A DNA stretch of 64,000 nt from Pseudarthrobacter oxydans. GTDB lineage: Bacteria; Actinomycetota; Actinomycetes; Actinomycetales; Micrococcaceae. Of this stretch, positions 1 to 7,677 are shown in pieces. Under the pieces are notes generated by a model. The model was given only the letters and a program-made list of their open reading frames with translations. It searched no databases and had not been told where the DNA came from. The stretch is from NCBI RefSeq assembly GCF_030812335.1, contig NZ_JAUSSN010000007.1, forward strand, positions 1-64,000, given 5' to 3'. Position 1 is the stretch's first letter; the number at the start of each line of letters is the position of its first letter. Made by a program: the position numbers and the translations under genes.

Positions 1-146
1 CCGCGCCACTGGTGGTTGTGGGCTCCGGCGGTGTGCTGGCAGACCAGGGGCTGGCCCTGGCCGTTTTCGAGATAGAAAACCTTGTATTCAAGGCCATCCA
101 CGTCGACGGTGACGTAGTGGCCAGTGACGGGGGAAATTTTGCTCAT
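1..146 (-). CDS. alpha/beta hydrolase, N-terminal part (runs off window)
   Basis: Only the first 48 codons are in the window; the gene continues past position 1. The start ATG (146-144) follows a clear AGGAG ribosome site 7-8 nt upstream. The protein opens MSKISPVTGHYV, then a strand-rich stretch and LVCQHTAGAHNHQWR, which resembles the HG/oxyanion-hole region that follows the first core strand of alpha/beta hydrolases. No catalytic residue is in view, so substrate and subclass cannot be given. The family call rests on this one motif. Confidence 0.55.
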   Translation of the reverse strand, partial: MSKISPVTGHYVTVDVDGLEYKVFYLENGQGQPLVCQHTAGAHNHQWR

Positions 147-197
147 GTCAGGAACTCCTATGGTCTAGACGTTTACCGATGCTCCTATAGAAGATAC

Positions 198-294
198 ACA
201 GGGCCAGGGCGGGCCGGAGCCCTGCGACGGCGCACCCTGGACCCAACAGCCGGCCGCGCCAGCGGACGCCCGAAGGCATTGTCCGTGGACCCGC
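198..294 (+). repeat. 97-bp direct repeat, copy 1
   Basis: This segment matches 2365-2461 at about 88% by eye (roughly 11 differences in 97). Both begin ACAGGGCCAGGGCGGGCCGG and end GTGGACCCGC. Copy 1 lies just upstream of the frameshifted HA-domain gene. Copy 2 lies upstream of the truncated nuclease and the intact HA-domain gene. The pair therefore marks a segmental duplication. The rest of the 147-330 gap shows no gene. Confidence 0.8.
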
Positions 295-330
295 CGGTGA
301 CCGCCCGACTCACGGAGACGTCATGGCAGG

Positions 331-997
331 ATGTCCATCATGGACAGACGGTTGCGGCGCGCTCCTGACGCCGAATGGGTGCTGATGTACCGGCTCGGGC
401 TGAGCCGGCAGCGCATTGCTGCCCTCGTGCGCTCCGAGCCCGCCACGGTCGGATACCACCTGGTCATCGCCCGCCGCCAGGACCCGGGCCTCGAGGCCGA
501 ACACCAGGTGGCCGCCGGCGCCGCGCCCGTTCCTCACCCCTCCCCCAAGGATCTCGCCCGCATGGACGAGCTCATCGCCTGGGTCAAGGCCGAAGGCCGG
601 CTCCCCCCGTGACCGCTCCGGGCAACAGAGCGAACGGGCGATGGCACGATGGCTGTCCGGGCGCCGGCGCGAAGCGGCCGAAGGGACCCTGGACCCGGCC
701 TACCGGGACGGTCTGGCCCGGGTGCCCGGGTGGCGGGGAAACCGCAGGGACGCCGAGGACGAGGCACGCTGGCACCACCGCCTGGCCCAGCTCGAGGACT
801 TCCGACACGTGGGCAGCAACTGGCCCCGCCACATGGACTGCGATTCAGAGCGGGAACACACCCTCGGGGTGTGGATCCACACCCAGCGGTACAAGAACCG
901 CCGCGGCGAGCTCGACCCAGGGAAGGTCAAGCTCCTGGACGACGCTGTTCCCGGCTGGCAGACCGGGAGGACCAGGGGCCGCCACCGCCGGCGGTGA
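331..997 (+). pseudogene. HTH plus helicase-associated (HA) domain protein, frameshifted copy
   Basis: This is a paralogue of the intact gene at 3328-4008. Frame 1 gives the N-terminal helix-turn-helix part (MYRLGLSRQRIAALVRSEPA) and stops at 610-612. The reading resumes one frame over with RDRSGQQSERAMARW and runs to the shared C-terminus (LGVWIHTQRYKNRRGEL, LLDDAVPGWQTGR), the typical pattern of HA domains (W..LG.W...QR, Ld..pGW). Removing one C from the six-C run at 603-608 restores the whole frame, so the lesion is a one-base insertion in a homopolymer, either real slippage or an assembly error. HA domains are thought to bind nucleic acid; the role of this free-standing form is unknown. 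Confidence 0.75.
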
Positions 998-1061
998 CCG
1001 GAAAGCCCCTCCTCCCTGAGGCCAGCGGCCAGGACCTCACGCCGATTCGTACCCTTGGAGT

Positions 1062-1140
1062 GGTTCTCCAGTCCCCCCAGCTTGGAGAACCCGGAGCCTC
1101 CGCGCTCGAGTCCTTGGATTCGCGCGGAGGCTTTCCTCAT
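1062..1140 (+). repeat. two-hairpin structured element, copy 1
   Basis: Hairpin 1 is GGTTCTCCA (1062-1070), a loop holding six C, and TGGAGAACC (1083-1091). Hairpin 2 is GCCTCCGCGC (1096-1105) paired with GCGCGGAGGC (1122-1131), with an inner GAGUC/GAUUC helix and a following TTT. The same element recurs at 4932-5010 with an identical hairpin-1 loop and a compensatory T-A to C-G change in the hairpin-1 stem. Hairpin 2 plus the T tract resembles an intrinsic terminator. It sits between the HA pseudogene and the protease gene. The rest of 998-1224 holds no gene that I can see. Confidence 0.6.
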
Positions 1141-1224
1141 GGCTCGCAGCAAGGACCCTCTGCCCGGTTGTGCCCACTGGGGGCTACGGTGGTAGGACAG
1201 CCAGCATCCGCAGGAGGTTTGTCC

Positions 1225-2325
1225 GTGAGCATCAGCACCAGCCGGGGATTCCCGCATCCCGCACGTCTCGGCACCTTAGCCGGGGGCATCTTGCTCGCCG
1301 CTTCTCTCACGTTGACGGCATGCACCGGATCGCAGCCACCGCCGTCGCCCAGCGAAACGTCAAGTGACAATACGACTGGAAGCAGCACCCCGCCGTCGGC
1401 CACTACCACCCAGGGATCCAGCGCCTCGCCCGGCGGCATCGCCGAACTGGTGGAGAACCTGGCCCCCTCAGTGGTGACCATCTTCACCGAGGGCGGGCTG
1501 GGCAGCGGCGTTGTCTATTCTGCCGACGGGCTCATCCTTACCAACGAGCACGTGGTCAGGGGCAACACCGCGGTGGAGGTTGGCTTCGCTGACGGCCAGC
1601 GGGTCAAGGGGACGGTCAAGGCGACCGACGTCGTCACCGACCTGGCGCTGGTCCAGGCGGACCGGAAGGGCCTGCCCAAGCCCACTTACCAGAACACACT
1701 CCCCCGGGTGGGCGAGGGCGCCGTGGTTCTGGGGTCTCCGCTGGGCTTTGAGAACACGGCGACGGCCGGGATCATCTCCGGGCTGCACCGGTCCATCCCG
1801 GGTTCGGCCTCCAACAGCCTGTCCTTGGTGGACCTGATCCAGACAGACGCCCCCATCAGCCCCGGCAACTCCGGCGGCGCGGTGATCAACATGCGCGGCG
1901 AAATCATCGGCATCAGCGAGGCGTACATCCCGCCGTCAGCCGGTGCGGTCTCCCTCGGCTTTGCCATCCCGGCCGCCACTGCCGTGCAGGTGGCGGAGGA
2001 ACTGCTGGCCGACGGCACGGCCGAACACGCCTATCTCGGCCTGACCCCGGGCGAACTGACGCAGCAGATCGCCGACCAGCTGGGCATTGCGGCGAACACC
2101 GGCGTCGTGGTTCTTGCTGTGGATGAGGAAGGGCCCGCCGGACGGGCAGGCATTCGCCCCGGTGACGTGCTGGAGTCCATGGAAGGTGTGGCGCTGAACG
2201 CCCCCGAGAAGCTCCTGGCAGAACTCCGCAACCGCAACCCCGGCGATACAGTCAGCTTCAAAGTGAAACGTGGCGACCAAAGCCTTGACCTCAAAGCGGA
2301 CCTGGTCGACCGACCCACCCAGTAG
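1225..2325 (+). CDS. HtrA/DegP-like trypsin-type serine protease, lipoprotein with PDZ domain
   Basis: 366 aa. GTG 1225 is chosen because CAGGAGG lies 7 nt upstream and a signal peptide follows at once, ending in the lipobox LTAC (Cys about residue 33). A Ser/Thr/Pro-rich linker runs to about residue 70. The protease domain shows the triad: His in TNEHVVRG, Asp in VTDLALV, Ser in GNSGG. A C-terminal PDZ domain (YLGLTPGEL to the end) follows. HtrA proteins degrade or guard misfolded envelope proteins; the lipobox places this one on the outer face of the membrane. It lies between the two HA-domain loci but appears unrelated to them. Confidence 0.9.
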   Translation: MSISTSRGFPHPARLGTLAGGILLAASLTLTACTGSQPPPSPSETSSDNTTGSSTPPSATTTQGSSASPGGIAELVENLAPSVVTIFTEGGLGSGVVYSADGLILTNEHVVRGNTAVEVGFADGQRVKGTVKATDVVTDLALVQADRKGLPKPTYQNTLPRVGEGAVVLGSPLGFENTATAGIISGLHRSIPGSASNSLSLVDLIQTDAPISPGNSGGAVINMRGEIIGISEAYIPPSAGAVSLGFAIPAATAVQVAEELLADGTAEHAYLGLTPGELTQQIADQLGIAANTGVVVLAVDEEGPAGRAGIRPGDVLESMEGVALNAPEKLLAELRNRNPGDTVSFKVKRGDQSLDLKADLVDRPTQ

Positions 2326-2364
2326 TAAACACAAGGACAGCAACCAAAAGACGCCGGAGACAAT

Positions 2365-2461
2365 ACAGGGCCAGGGCGGGCCGGAGCTCTGCGACGGACA
2401 GCACTGGACCCCACAGCCGGCCGCGCCAGCGGACGCCCTAAAGCAGTGTCTGTGGACCCGC
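2365..2461 (+). repeat. 97-bp direct repeat, copy 2
   Basis: Partner of 198-294 (about 88% identical by eye). Its right end runs into the start of the truncated nuclease reading frame, whose first codon (GTG 2446) lies inside the repeat. Just beyond is a short GC-rich inverted repeat (CTGCCCGCCAGGCGGGC). The repeat boundary therefore probably marks where the nuclease lost its N-terminus. Confidence 0.8.
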
Positions 2462-3174
2462 GCTGCCCGCCAGGCGGGCCGGGGGTTTCCCCTTCCGCTT
2501 TCGGGCCCAATCGGTGGCGGCTCGATCCCCGGCTGCGCGAAGACCAGCAGACCGGCGAGCGGGTATGCGCCCGCAACGACGTCGACCGCGGCCACCTGGT
2601 ACGCCGGTCCTTAGCCGTCTGGGGCGAGACCCGGGAAGAGGCCGCCCAGGCCAACGAGGACACCTTCCACTACACGAACGCCGCACCCCGGGCGGCAACG
2701 TTCAACCAGGGCCCGGACCTCTGGCTCGGCCTGGAGTCCTACCTGCTGGAAAACGCAGCCGACAACGGCCGGCGGCTTGTTGTTTTCACAGGCCCGATCT
2801 TCAGTGACACCGACCCCGCCTACCGCTGTGTCAACATCCCGTTGCGGTACTTCAAGGTCGCCGTCTTCCTCCACCACGGCGACCTCGCCGCAACCGGCTA
2901 CATCGTGGACCAAACCCCGGAGCTCGTGAACCTGCCCGACGTCCCGCGGCCCGGCGCCATCGACGAGACTCCCCCGCTCGGCCCGTTCCGCACCTTCCAG
3001 GTCCCCGTCCGAGACATAGCCGCCCTGACAGACCTGAACCTGGACCAGCTCGTGGCCGCAGACCGGATGCCAATCGCCCGTGCGCTCACCACCGCACCAG
3101 TCACCTCCACCTGGCGACGGCTGAACTCGCCACTGGACCTCGACCTGGACTTCGACCTCAACGACACGGACTGA
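2446..3174 (+). pseudogene. DNA/RNA non-specific endonuclease (NUC1 type), N-terminally truncated
   Basis: The 242-aa frame carries the DRGH active-site motif (NDVDRGHLVRR, about residues 45-55), where His is the general base, and the metal-ligand Asn region (HYTNAAPRAATFNQG). Family members normally have about 60-70 further residues before RWRLDPR, including the first strands of the fold. Here they are replaced by translated 97-bp repeat sequence (residues 1-20), which does not look like protein. The C-terminus ends in an unusual Asp/Leu-rich tail (DLDLDFDLNDTD). It may still be translated from GTG 2446, but the fold should be compromised. It may have belonged to the HA-domain gene downstream. 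Confidence 0.6.
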
Positions 3175-3327
3175 CATCCCCCCGACCTGACCTAACACGG
3201 CACCGGAGCCACCCCGGCAAGGCAGGCTCCGACGGCGGCAAAAGCAACAGTTCGGGCACGGCAAAGCCCTGCAACGGCCGCCGACACCGGGAATAAGCAG
3301 TGCGTACGGGCGCGGTGCACGCCCGGC

Positions 3328-4008
3328 TTGTGGGGAGGGCCGTGGCAGGATGGGGCCCTGGACAGGCGGTTGCGGCGCGCTGCCGACGCGGAGTCGGTGC
3401 TGATGTACCGGCTCGGGCTGAGCCGGACACGCATCGCTGAGCTCGTGCGCGTTCATCCCGCCGTCGTCGGATACCACCTGGTCATTGCCCGCCGCCGTGA
3501 TCCTGGACTTGAGGGCGAACACCGTGCCGCCGCCGGTGCCAGAACCAGCCCCTCCCCCATGAGCCTTACCCGCATGGAGGAGGTCATCGCCTGGATCGTG
3601 GTCGAGGGCCGGCGCCCCCGCGAACATTCCGAGCACAAGGATGAACGCTCGATGGCCCGGTGGCTCTCTGATCGTCGGCGCGAAGCAGCCGAAGGCACCC
3701 TTGACCCGGCATACCATGACGGACGCGCCCGGGTTCCGGAATGGACCGGAACCCCCAGGGAAGTTGCGGACGAAGCCAGATGGCACGACCGTCTTGCCGA
3801 GCTCGTGGCCTTCCGGCGGGAAGGCAACGACTGGCCACGCCACCACGACTATGACTCAGAGCGAGAACACACCCTCGGAGTGTGGATCCACGCCCAGCGT
3901 TACAAACGGCGCCGCGGCGACCTCGACCCTGTGAAGGTTAAGCTCCTGGACGATGCCGTTCCGGGATGGCAGACCGGAAGGAAACGGGGCCGCCCTCCCC
4001 GGCGGTGA
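3328..4008 (+). CDS. HTH plus helicase-associated (HA) domain protein, intact copy
   Basis: 226 aa. The N-terminus has a homeodomain-like helix-turn-helix (MYRLGLSRTRIAELVRVHPA, about residues 30-50), a linker, then an HA domain: ARWLSDRRREAAEGTLD, W..RL.EL, LGVWIHAQRYKRRRGDL and LDDAVPGWQTGR, with a basic tail RKRGRPPRR. No helicase motifs are present. The ATG at 3328 lacks a good ribosome site, and similarity to the 331 copy begins only at LDRRLRR, so the true start may be 20-30 nt further on. Free-standing HA proteins are common in Arthrobacter and have no assigned function; nucleic-acid binding is inferred. Confidence 0.7.
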   Translation: MWGGPWQDGALDRRLRRAADAESVLMYRLGLSRTRIAELVRVHPAVVGYHLVIARRRDPGLEGEHRAAAGARTSPSPMSLTRMEEVIAWIVVEGRRPREHSEHKDERSMARWLSDRRREAAEGTLDPAYHDGRARVPEWTGTPREVADEARWHDRLAELVAFRREGNDWPRHHDYDSEREHTLGVWIHAQRYKRRRGDLDPVKVKLLDDAVPGWQTGRKRGRPPRR

Positions 4009-4052
4009 CCGGGAGGAATTCCCATCCGGCCCTCTGGCGGCTTCAGCGCTGT

Positions 4053-4733
4053 TCAGCCTCCGACGTGCCACGCATCGAGCACAACACGGCCACGCGGCGA
4101 TTCCAGTGTCGCGGTGAGCGGTGCGTTCTGCGCAGCGTCGATCGGGCTCGTGTGAACGGCCGGAAGCTTCAGCACGTCGACCGCCTGGGTCGGAACGCCG
4201 CGCAGCACCAGGCCCTGCAGCGCCGCGTTAGTGGGGGGCATGTGGGCACACGGATGTTGCCCCTCCCATTCGATCAAGCTGGGCAGCGCGCCCGCGCATT
4301 CAGCGCGGCCGTCGTCGCGGACTGTGATTCGCCACTTCAACAGTCCGTAAGGCGTCTCGCGCTGCGCTGCCAGCAACTCGCCAGGGTTGAGGGCGAAGTT
4401 GGCAAGGTCCCTGCGCAGCATCTCGATCTTGCGCGTGCGCGCCACTGCGTGCACCAGCCGAGGGGATTCGCGCACAGCCTCGCGCACCTCGGGGTGGTCG
4501 AGCCCGAACCAGCGCGGCCTCCCCGGCGCCGGGGCGTCGGGATCGATCGCGATGACCTCGAGGTAGCAGTCGGGGAAGCTCTCGCTGCTGACGGCAATCA
4601 CGCGGTTGTGAGTACCCATCCGCGGGTGCTTGCCACCACCGGAGGGCTGAACGCCGAACGTCGCCGCGCACCAGGCCGCGCCCTGTTCCAGCGAATCGGC
4701 GGCGATGACCAGGTGATCGATAACGGCGTTCAC
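4053..4733 (-). CDS. VOC/glyoxalase-like domain protein
   Basis: 226 aa, start ATG 4733. The opening MNAVIDHLVIAADSLEQGA with HP.MGTHNRVIA and YLEVIAID is typical of the glyoxalase-like VOC family (Glyoxalase_3 type): a paired beta-alpha-beta-beta-beta fold with His near the start and Glu in YLEVIAI as likely metal ligands. The C-terminal half (LIEWEGQHPCAHMPP to the end) repeats the fold loosely. Substrate unknown. It faces the intact HA gene head-on with only 44 nt between stop codons, and no partner gene lies beside it. Confidence 0.75.
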   Translation of the reverse strand: MNAVIDHLVIAADSLEQGAAWCAATFGVQPSGGGKHPRMGTHNRVIAVSSESFPDCYLEVIAIDPDAPAPGRPRWFGLDHPEVREAVRESPRLVHAVARTRKIEMLRRDLANFALNPGELLAAQRETPYGLLKWRITVRDDGRAECAGALPSLIEWEGQHPCAHMPPTNAALQGLVLRGVPTQAVDVLKLPAVHTSPIDAAQNAPLTATLESPRGRVVLDAWHVGG

Positions 4734-4883
4734 AACTCAACCGTACTGCTCGGGGCGTTCGACAGATCGGCCCGGTGTCCCAGCCTTCGACTCGCCAATA
4801 GGGCCCTGTACTCCTAAAGCTGTCCCCAAGGGACAAGTAACTGGTGAGTAACGAGCCCTGATTGGCCTGGAGGGAGCACTTGG

Positions 4884-4912
4884 TTGTCTCGCAACCCAAC
4901 CATTGGTAGACA
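4884..4912 (+). promoter_or_regulatory. candidate promoter for the two-hairpin element copy 2
   Basis: TTGTCT (4884-4889), a 17-nt spacer and TAGACA (4907-4912) would start transcription near 4919, 13 nt before hairpin 1 of the structured element. Both hexamers are imperfect and copy 1 lacks an equivalent, so this is only suggestive. Confidence 0.3.
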
Positions 4913-4931
4913 CGCCCTAGTAGACTCGTCC

Positions 4932-5010
4932 CGGCTCTCCAGTCCCCCCAGCTTGGAGAGCCGGGAGCCTCCGCGTTTGAGTCCTGGACTCGCGCGGAGG
5001 CTTTCCTCAT
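4932..5010 (+). ncRNA. two-hairpin structured element, copy 2 (possible small RNA)
   Basis: Hairpin 1 is CGGCTCTCCA / TGGAGAGCCG (4932-4941, 4954-4963) around the same six-C loop as copy 1. Hairpin 2 is GCCTCCGCG / CGCGGAGGC (4967-4975, 4993-5001) with an inner GAGUCC/GGACUC helix and TTTCC after it. Relative to copy 1, one hairpin-1 pair changes T-A to C-G and an inner hairpin-2 pair changes G-U to G-C, both keeping pairing. A C-rich loop followed by a terminator-like hairpin is a common plan for actinobacterial small RNAs. The known 6C RNA has C runs in both loops; here only one has. The rest of 4734-5102 holds no gene. Confidence 0.45.
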
Positions 5011-5102
5011 AGACCAGCAGAAGAAGCCCGGGCTGCTGCCACAGGGCGATCTAACCGAACGCGACCCCGCAGAGATGGCGTTTACGACCGTGCCGGAGCC
5101 CG

Positions 5103-5486
5103 TCAGGCAGCCGGCACGACGCCCCGGACTGCCCCGGACGGGCAGACGGGAAGCGGCGCGACGCGTTCAGGGACACCGTGTGGGGTCGGTTGAGGACGTC
5201 CGGAAGTGGGTTCCAGCTCGGCGAGCGGGAGTTCGCGGTGGATAAGGTAATCGGACGCTGCCGGGCCGGTCATCCTCAGACCCGGGCACCGTCGTCCACG
5301 ATGTTCAATGCGGACATTGGCTGCGCGTAAACCGGCTCTGAACGCCCTGCCACCCACGGGTGCAACCCCTTCGAGCCCGCACCAGCTCAGGTACAAGCCA
5401 TACATTTCCTCCACGCTGAGACCGTCCCCGTCCGGATCTGCGGCGACGCAGTCCTTGAGGAAATCTTCCAGTGGTGTCTTCGTCAT
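5103..5486 (-). CDS. stand-alone primase-type winged-helix protein
   Basis: 127 aa. ATG 5486 is chosen because GGAGG lies 6 nt upstream. Residues 5-80 (FLKDCVAADPDGDGLSVEEM, LYLSWCGLEGV, GRAFRAGLRAANVR, RRCPGLRM) match the C-terminal winged-helix module of phage and plasmid D5/P4-type primase-helicases, which normally follows an SF3 helicase. Here it is alone, with no helicase or primase domain nearby, and the last 35 residues are Pro-rich and low in complexity. It could be a domesticated phage remnant or a small DNA-binding regulator. The link to mobile DNA agrees with the neighbouring SOS operon. Confidence 0.55.
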   Translation of the reverse strand: MTKTPLEDFLKDCVAADPDGDGLSVEEMYGLYLSWCGLEGVAPVGGRAFRAGLRAANVRIEHRGRRCPGLRMTGPAASDYLIHRELPLAELEPTSGRPQPTPHGVPERVAPLPVCPSGAVRGVVPAA

Positions 5487-5846
5487 CGTGGCCTCCTGCA
5501 TCCTGGCGGCAGAGCCGCTCAACTGAAACAGCAACAGCATGAATGTGAAGCATGACCGGCCCAGAAATGTGGCCAAAACACTAAGAATCTAGGAGCACTT
5601 TCTCCCCTTGTCAACCAGATCTTCCGGAGTGAACCGGGTGGGCCATAGCTGCATTGGGCCATCCCGAGGCAGGGAGCCGCGAAGGCCGACTACAAAGCCG
5701 AAGCGGAGCCGCAGCGAAGGGCCCGCCATGTTGTGCCCACTGTGGACAGGTGGAGCCCTCCGCACAGCTCAAAGCTGTCCCCATTGGCGTGCAACCCGTC
5801 CGGCCGGAGGCGGGAACCAAGACAGTGGATAGGTCTTTTGTCGGCC
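5487..5846. other. intergenic, no gene seen
   Basis: No reading frame here has a credible start and protein-like composition. A short ATG frame near 5727 would encode Cys-rich residues (LCPLWTG or CAHCGQ by frame) but is not convincing. AAAGCTGTCCCCA occurs here (near 5774) and again near 4815, which may be a trace of the same duplicated sequence. The promoter and SOS box of umuD lie at the right edge. Confidence 0.4.
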
Positions 5847-5876
5847 CTGACGGCTATAGTTAATCGAACATATATT
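5847..5876 (+). promoter_or_regulatory. probable umuD promoter overlapping the SOS box
   Basis: CTGACG (5847-5852, five of six matches to TTGACG) and TATATT (5871-5876) are separated by 18 nt. The -10 lies inside the LexA site, which is the expected arrangement for LexA blocking RNA polymerase. Confidence 0.5.
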
Positions 5877-5879
5877 CGA
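5864..5879 (+). promoter_or_regulatory. LexA-binding SOS box
   Basis: TCGAACATATATTCGA matches the Gram-positive/actinobacterial SOS box TCGAAC-N4-GTTCGA at 11 of 12 defined positions. It lies 15 nt upstream of the umuD start, so the operon should be derepressed by DNA damage. Confidence 0.85.
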
Positions 5880-5893
5880 ATAAAAGGTGTGTT

Positions 5894-6325
5894 GTGGGCG
5901 TTGTTGTGGGTCCCCGTGTGATAGATGCGGGCGCATCGTTGTTGTCGGTGCTGATCTCTCCGGTCGCTGTTGCGGCCGGGTATCCCTCGCCCGCGCAGGA
6001 CTACTTTGATGGCCGGATCGACCTGAACGAGCACCTGATCAAGGACGTCACGAGCACCTATGTCGTGCGGGTGTCCGGGGACTCGATGGAGGGCGCGGGG
6101 ATCAGCGACGGGGACGAACTGATCGTCAACCGGGCCCTGGAACCGGTGGACGGGTCCGTGGTCGTTGCGGTCCTGGACGGTGAACTGACCATCAAACGGC
6201 TCCGGATCACCGGAGTCGGCGTCGTGCTGCAGGCGGAGAACCCGGCCTACCCCGATATCCGGGTCCCGTCCTTATCCGACCTGGTCGTGTGGGGCGTCGC
6301 AACCCGATGCCTCCATGTCGTCTAG
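5894..6325 (+). CDS. umuD: UmuD-like S24 peptidase, SOS mutagenesis subunit
   Basis: 143 aa from GTG 5894. The LexA/UmuD fold shows the autocleavage site VAAG-YPSPAQDYFDG (Ala-Gly bond, about residues 28-29), the nucleophile Ser in SGDSMEGAGI and the general-base Lys in GELTIKRL. RecA-stimulated self-cleavage would yield UmuD', which with UmuC forms DNA polymerase V for translesion synthesis. It lies directly behind the SOS box, and umuC begins 8 nt after its stop. Confidence 0.93.
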   Translation: MGVVVGPRVIDAGASLLSVLISPVAVAAGYPSPAQDYFDGRIDLNEHLIKDVTSTYVVRVSGDSMEGAGISDGDELIVNRALEPVDGSVVVAVLDGELTIKRLRITGVGVVLQAENPAYPDIRVPSLSDLVVWGVATRCLHVV

Positions 6326-6333
6326 GGCCGGTC

Positions 6334-7632
6334 GTGTCTAAGCCGGCGGTGATGCGGCATATGCCGCAGACCGCGCATGTGGATGTGAACTGCTTCTATG
6401 CCTCGGCCGAGCGGGCATTCGACCCGTCCCTGGAGGGCCGGCCCGTCATCGTGCTCTCGAACAACGACGGCTGCGCCGTCACCCGCTCCCCGGAAGCGAA
6501 GGCCCTGGGTATTGCCATGGGTGAGCCGTGGTTCAAACTCGCCCCGCGCGCCAAACAATGGGGACTCGTCGCCCTCTCCAGCAACTACGAGCTCTACGGG
6601 GACATCAGCGCCCGGGTCATGGAGCTGCTCGGCCGGTACTCGGCCTGGCTGGAGGTCTACAGCATCGACGAGGCGTTCCTCGGCGTCAAAGGCACCCCGG
6701 ACGAACTCCTGGCCCTGGGCCGGGACATGAAGGCCACCGTGCGGGGGAACGTCGGCGTGCCGGTCTGCGTCATCATCGCGCCCACGAAGACCCTGGCGAA
6801 GCTGGCCAACAAATGGGCCAAGAACAACCCGGGCTTCGACGGGGTCTGCCACTGGGACTCCGTGCCCGCCGCCGACAGGGAATCTCTGATGCGCCGCCTG
6901 TCCGTGATCGAGATCTGGGGTGTCGCCACGCGGCTGACCAAACGCCTCAACGCTCTGGGGATTCATTCCATCCTGGATCTGTCCCGGGCCGATCCGGTGA
7001 TGATCCGGGACCGCTTCTCCGTGGTCATGATGCGCACCGTCCTGGAACTGCAGGGAACCCCCTGCATCCCGATGGAGGAAGAACGGATCGGCCGGGACCA
7101 GCTCATCTTCTCCCGCTCCTTCGCCACCCCGATCACCACAGCGGCCGGCATCCGGCAGGTCATGAGCGTCTACGGCCAGCAGGCCTCGGCGCGGCTGGCC
7201 AAACACGGGCTCCAGGCCAAAGTCCTTACCGCGTTCGCCGGGACCTCACACTTCAACCCGAAAGACACCTCCTACCCCTCGGTGCGCGTGCCGCTGCCGA
7301 TGCCGACCGCGGACCCGGTGATCCTGACCAAGGCCGCGCACGCCCTGTTGCCCCGCATCTGCGAGGGCATCCGGTACGCCAGGGCCGGGATCATGGTCAC
7401 CGACCTGCGCCCCAGCGGCAACCAGGCACCCCTGGCCCTGTTCGAGAACCCGCACGAGGAACGCCACGTCGGAGCACTCTTGGAAGACATCACCCGCCGC
7501 TACGGGCGCGGCTCCATCGGCCTGGGCCACGGCGGCATCCGCGGCGGGCCGGACTGGACCATGAAACGGGACATGCTCTCCCCCCGCTACACCACCCACT
7601 GGGACGAACTCCCCCTCGTCAAAGCCGCCTAA
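6334..7632 (+). CDS. umuC: UmuC, Y-family DNA polymerase V catalytic subunit
   Basis: 432 aa from GTG 6334, the first start after the umuD stop; ATG 6352 and 6361 are alternatives. The palm has the metal-binding acidic motifs AHVDVNCFYASAE and YSIDEAFL. Helix-hairpin-helix and little-finger regions follow, and the C-terminus (LSPRYTTHWDELPLV) is the DUF4113-type tail of UmuC. It inserts nucleotides opposite lesions in single-stranded DNA with low fidelity, together with UmuD'. It is expressed with umuD from the SOS promoter. The genomic setting suggests a mobile-element origin rather than the core actinobacterial imuAB-dnaE2 pathway. Confidence 0.95.
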   Translation: MSKPAVMRHMPQTAHVDVNCFYASAERAFDPSLEGRPVIVLSNNDGCAVTRSPEAKALGIAMGEPWFKLAPRAKQWGLVALSSNYELYGDISARVMELLGRYSAWLEVYSIDEAFLGVKGTPDELLALGRDMKATVRGNVGVPVCVIIAPTKTLAKLANKWAKNNPGFDGVCHWDSVPAADRESLMRRLSVIEIWGVATRLTKRLNALGIHSILDLSRADPVMIRDRFSVVMMRTVLELQGTPCIPMEEERIGRDQLIFSRSFATPITTAAGIRQVMSVYGQQASARLAKHGLQAKVLTAFAGTSHFNPKDTSYPSVRVPLPMPTADPVILTKAAHALLPRICEGIRYARAGIMVTDLRPSGNQAPLALFENPHEERHVGALLEDITRRYGRGSIGLGHGGIRGGPDWTMKRDMLSPRYTTHWDELPLVKAA

Positions 7633-7677
7633 ACCCAACTTCGCCCGCACGACAGCACCACGAAAGAACGCACCCCC

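Noticed and set aside
1062..1140. Naming the two-hairpin element as a 6C RNA
   Set aside because: 6C RNA has at least six C in both loops; here only hairpin 1 has them, so I report it as an unassigned element.
1138..1197. Small Cys-containing peptide (MARSKDPLPGCAHW...) after the first two-hairpin element
   Set aside because: Only about 18 codons, no ribosome site, and not kept after the second element.
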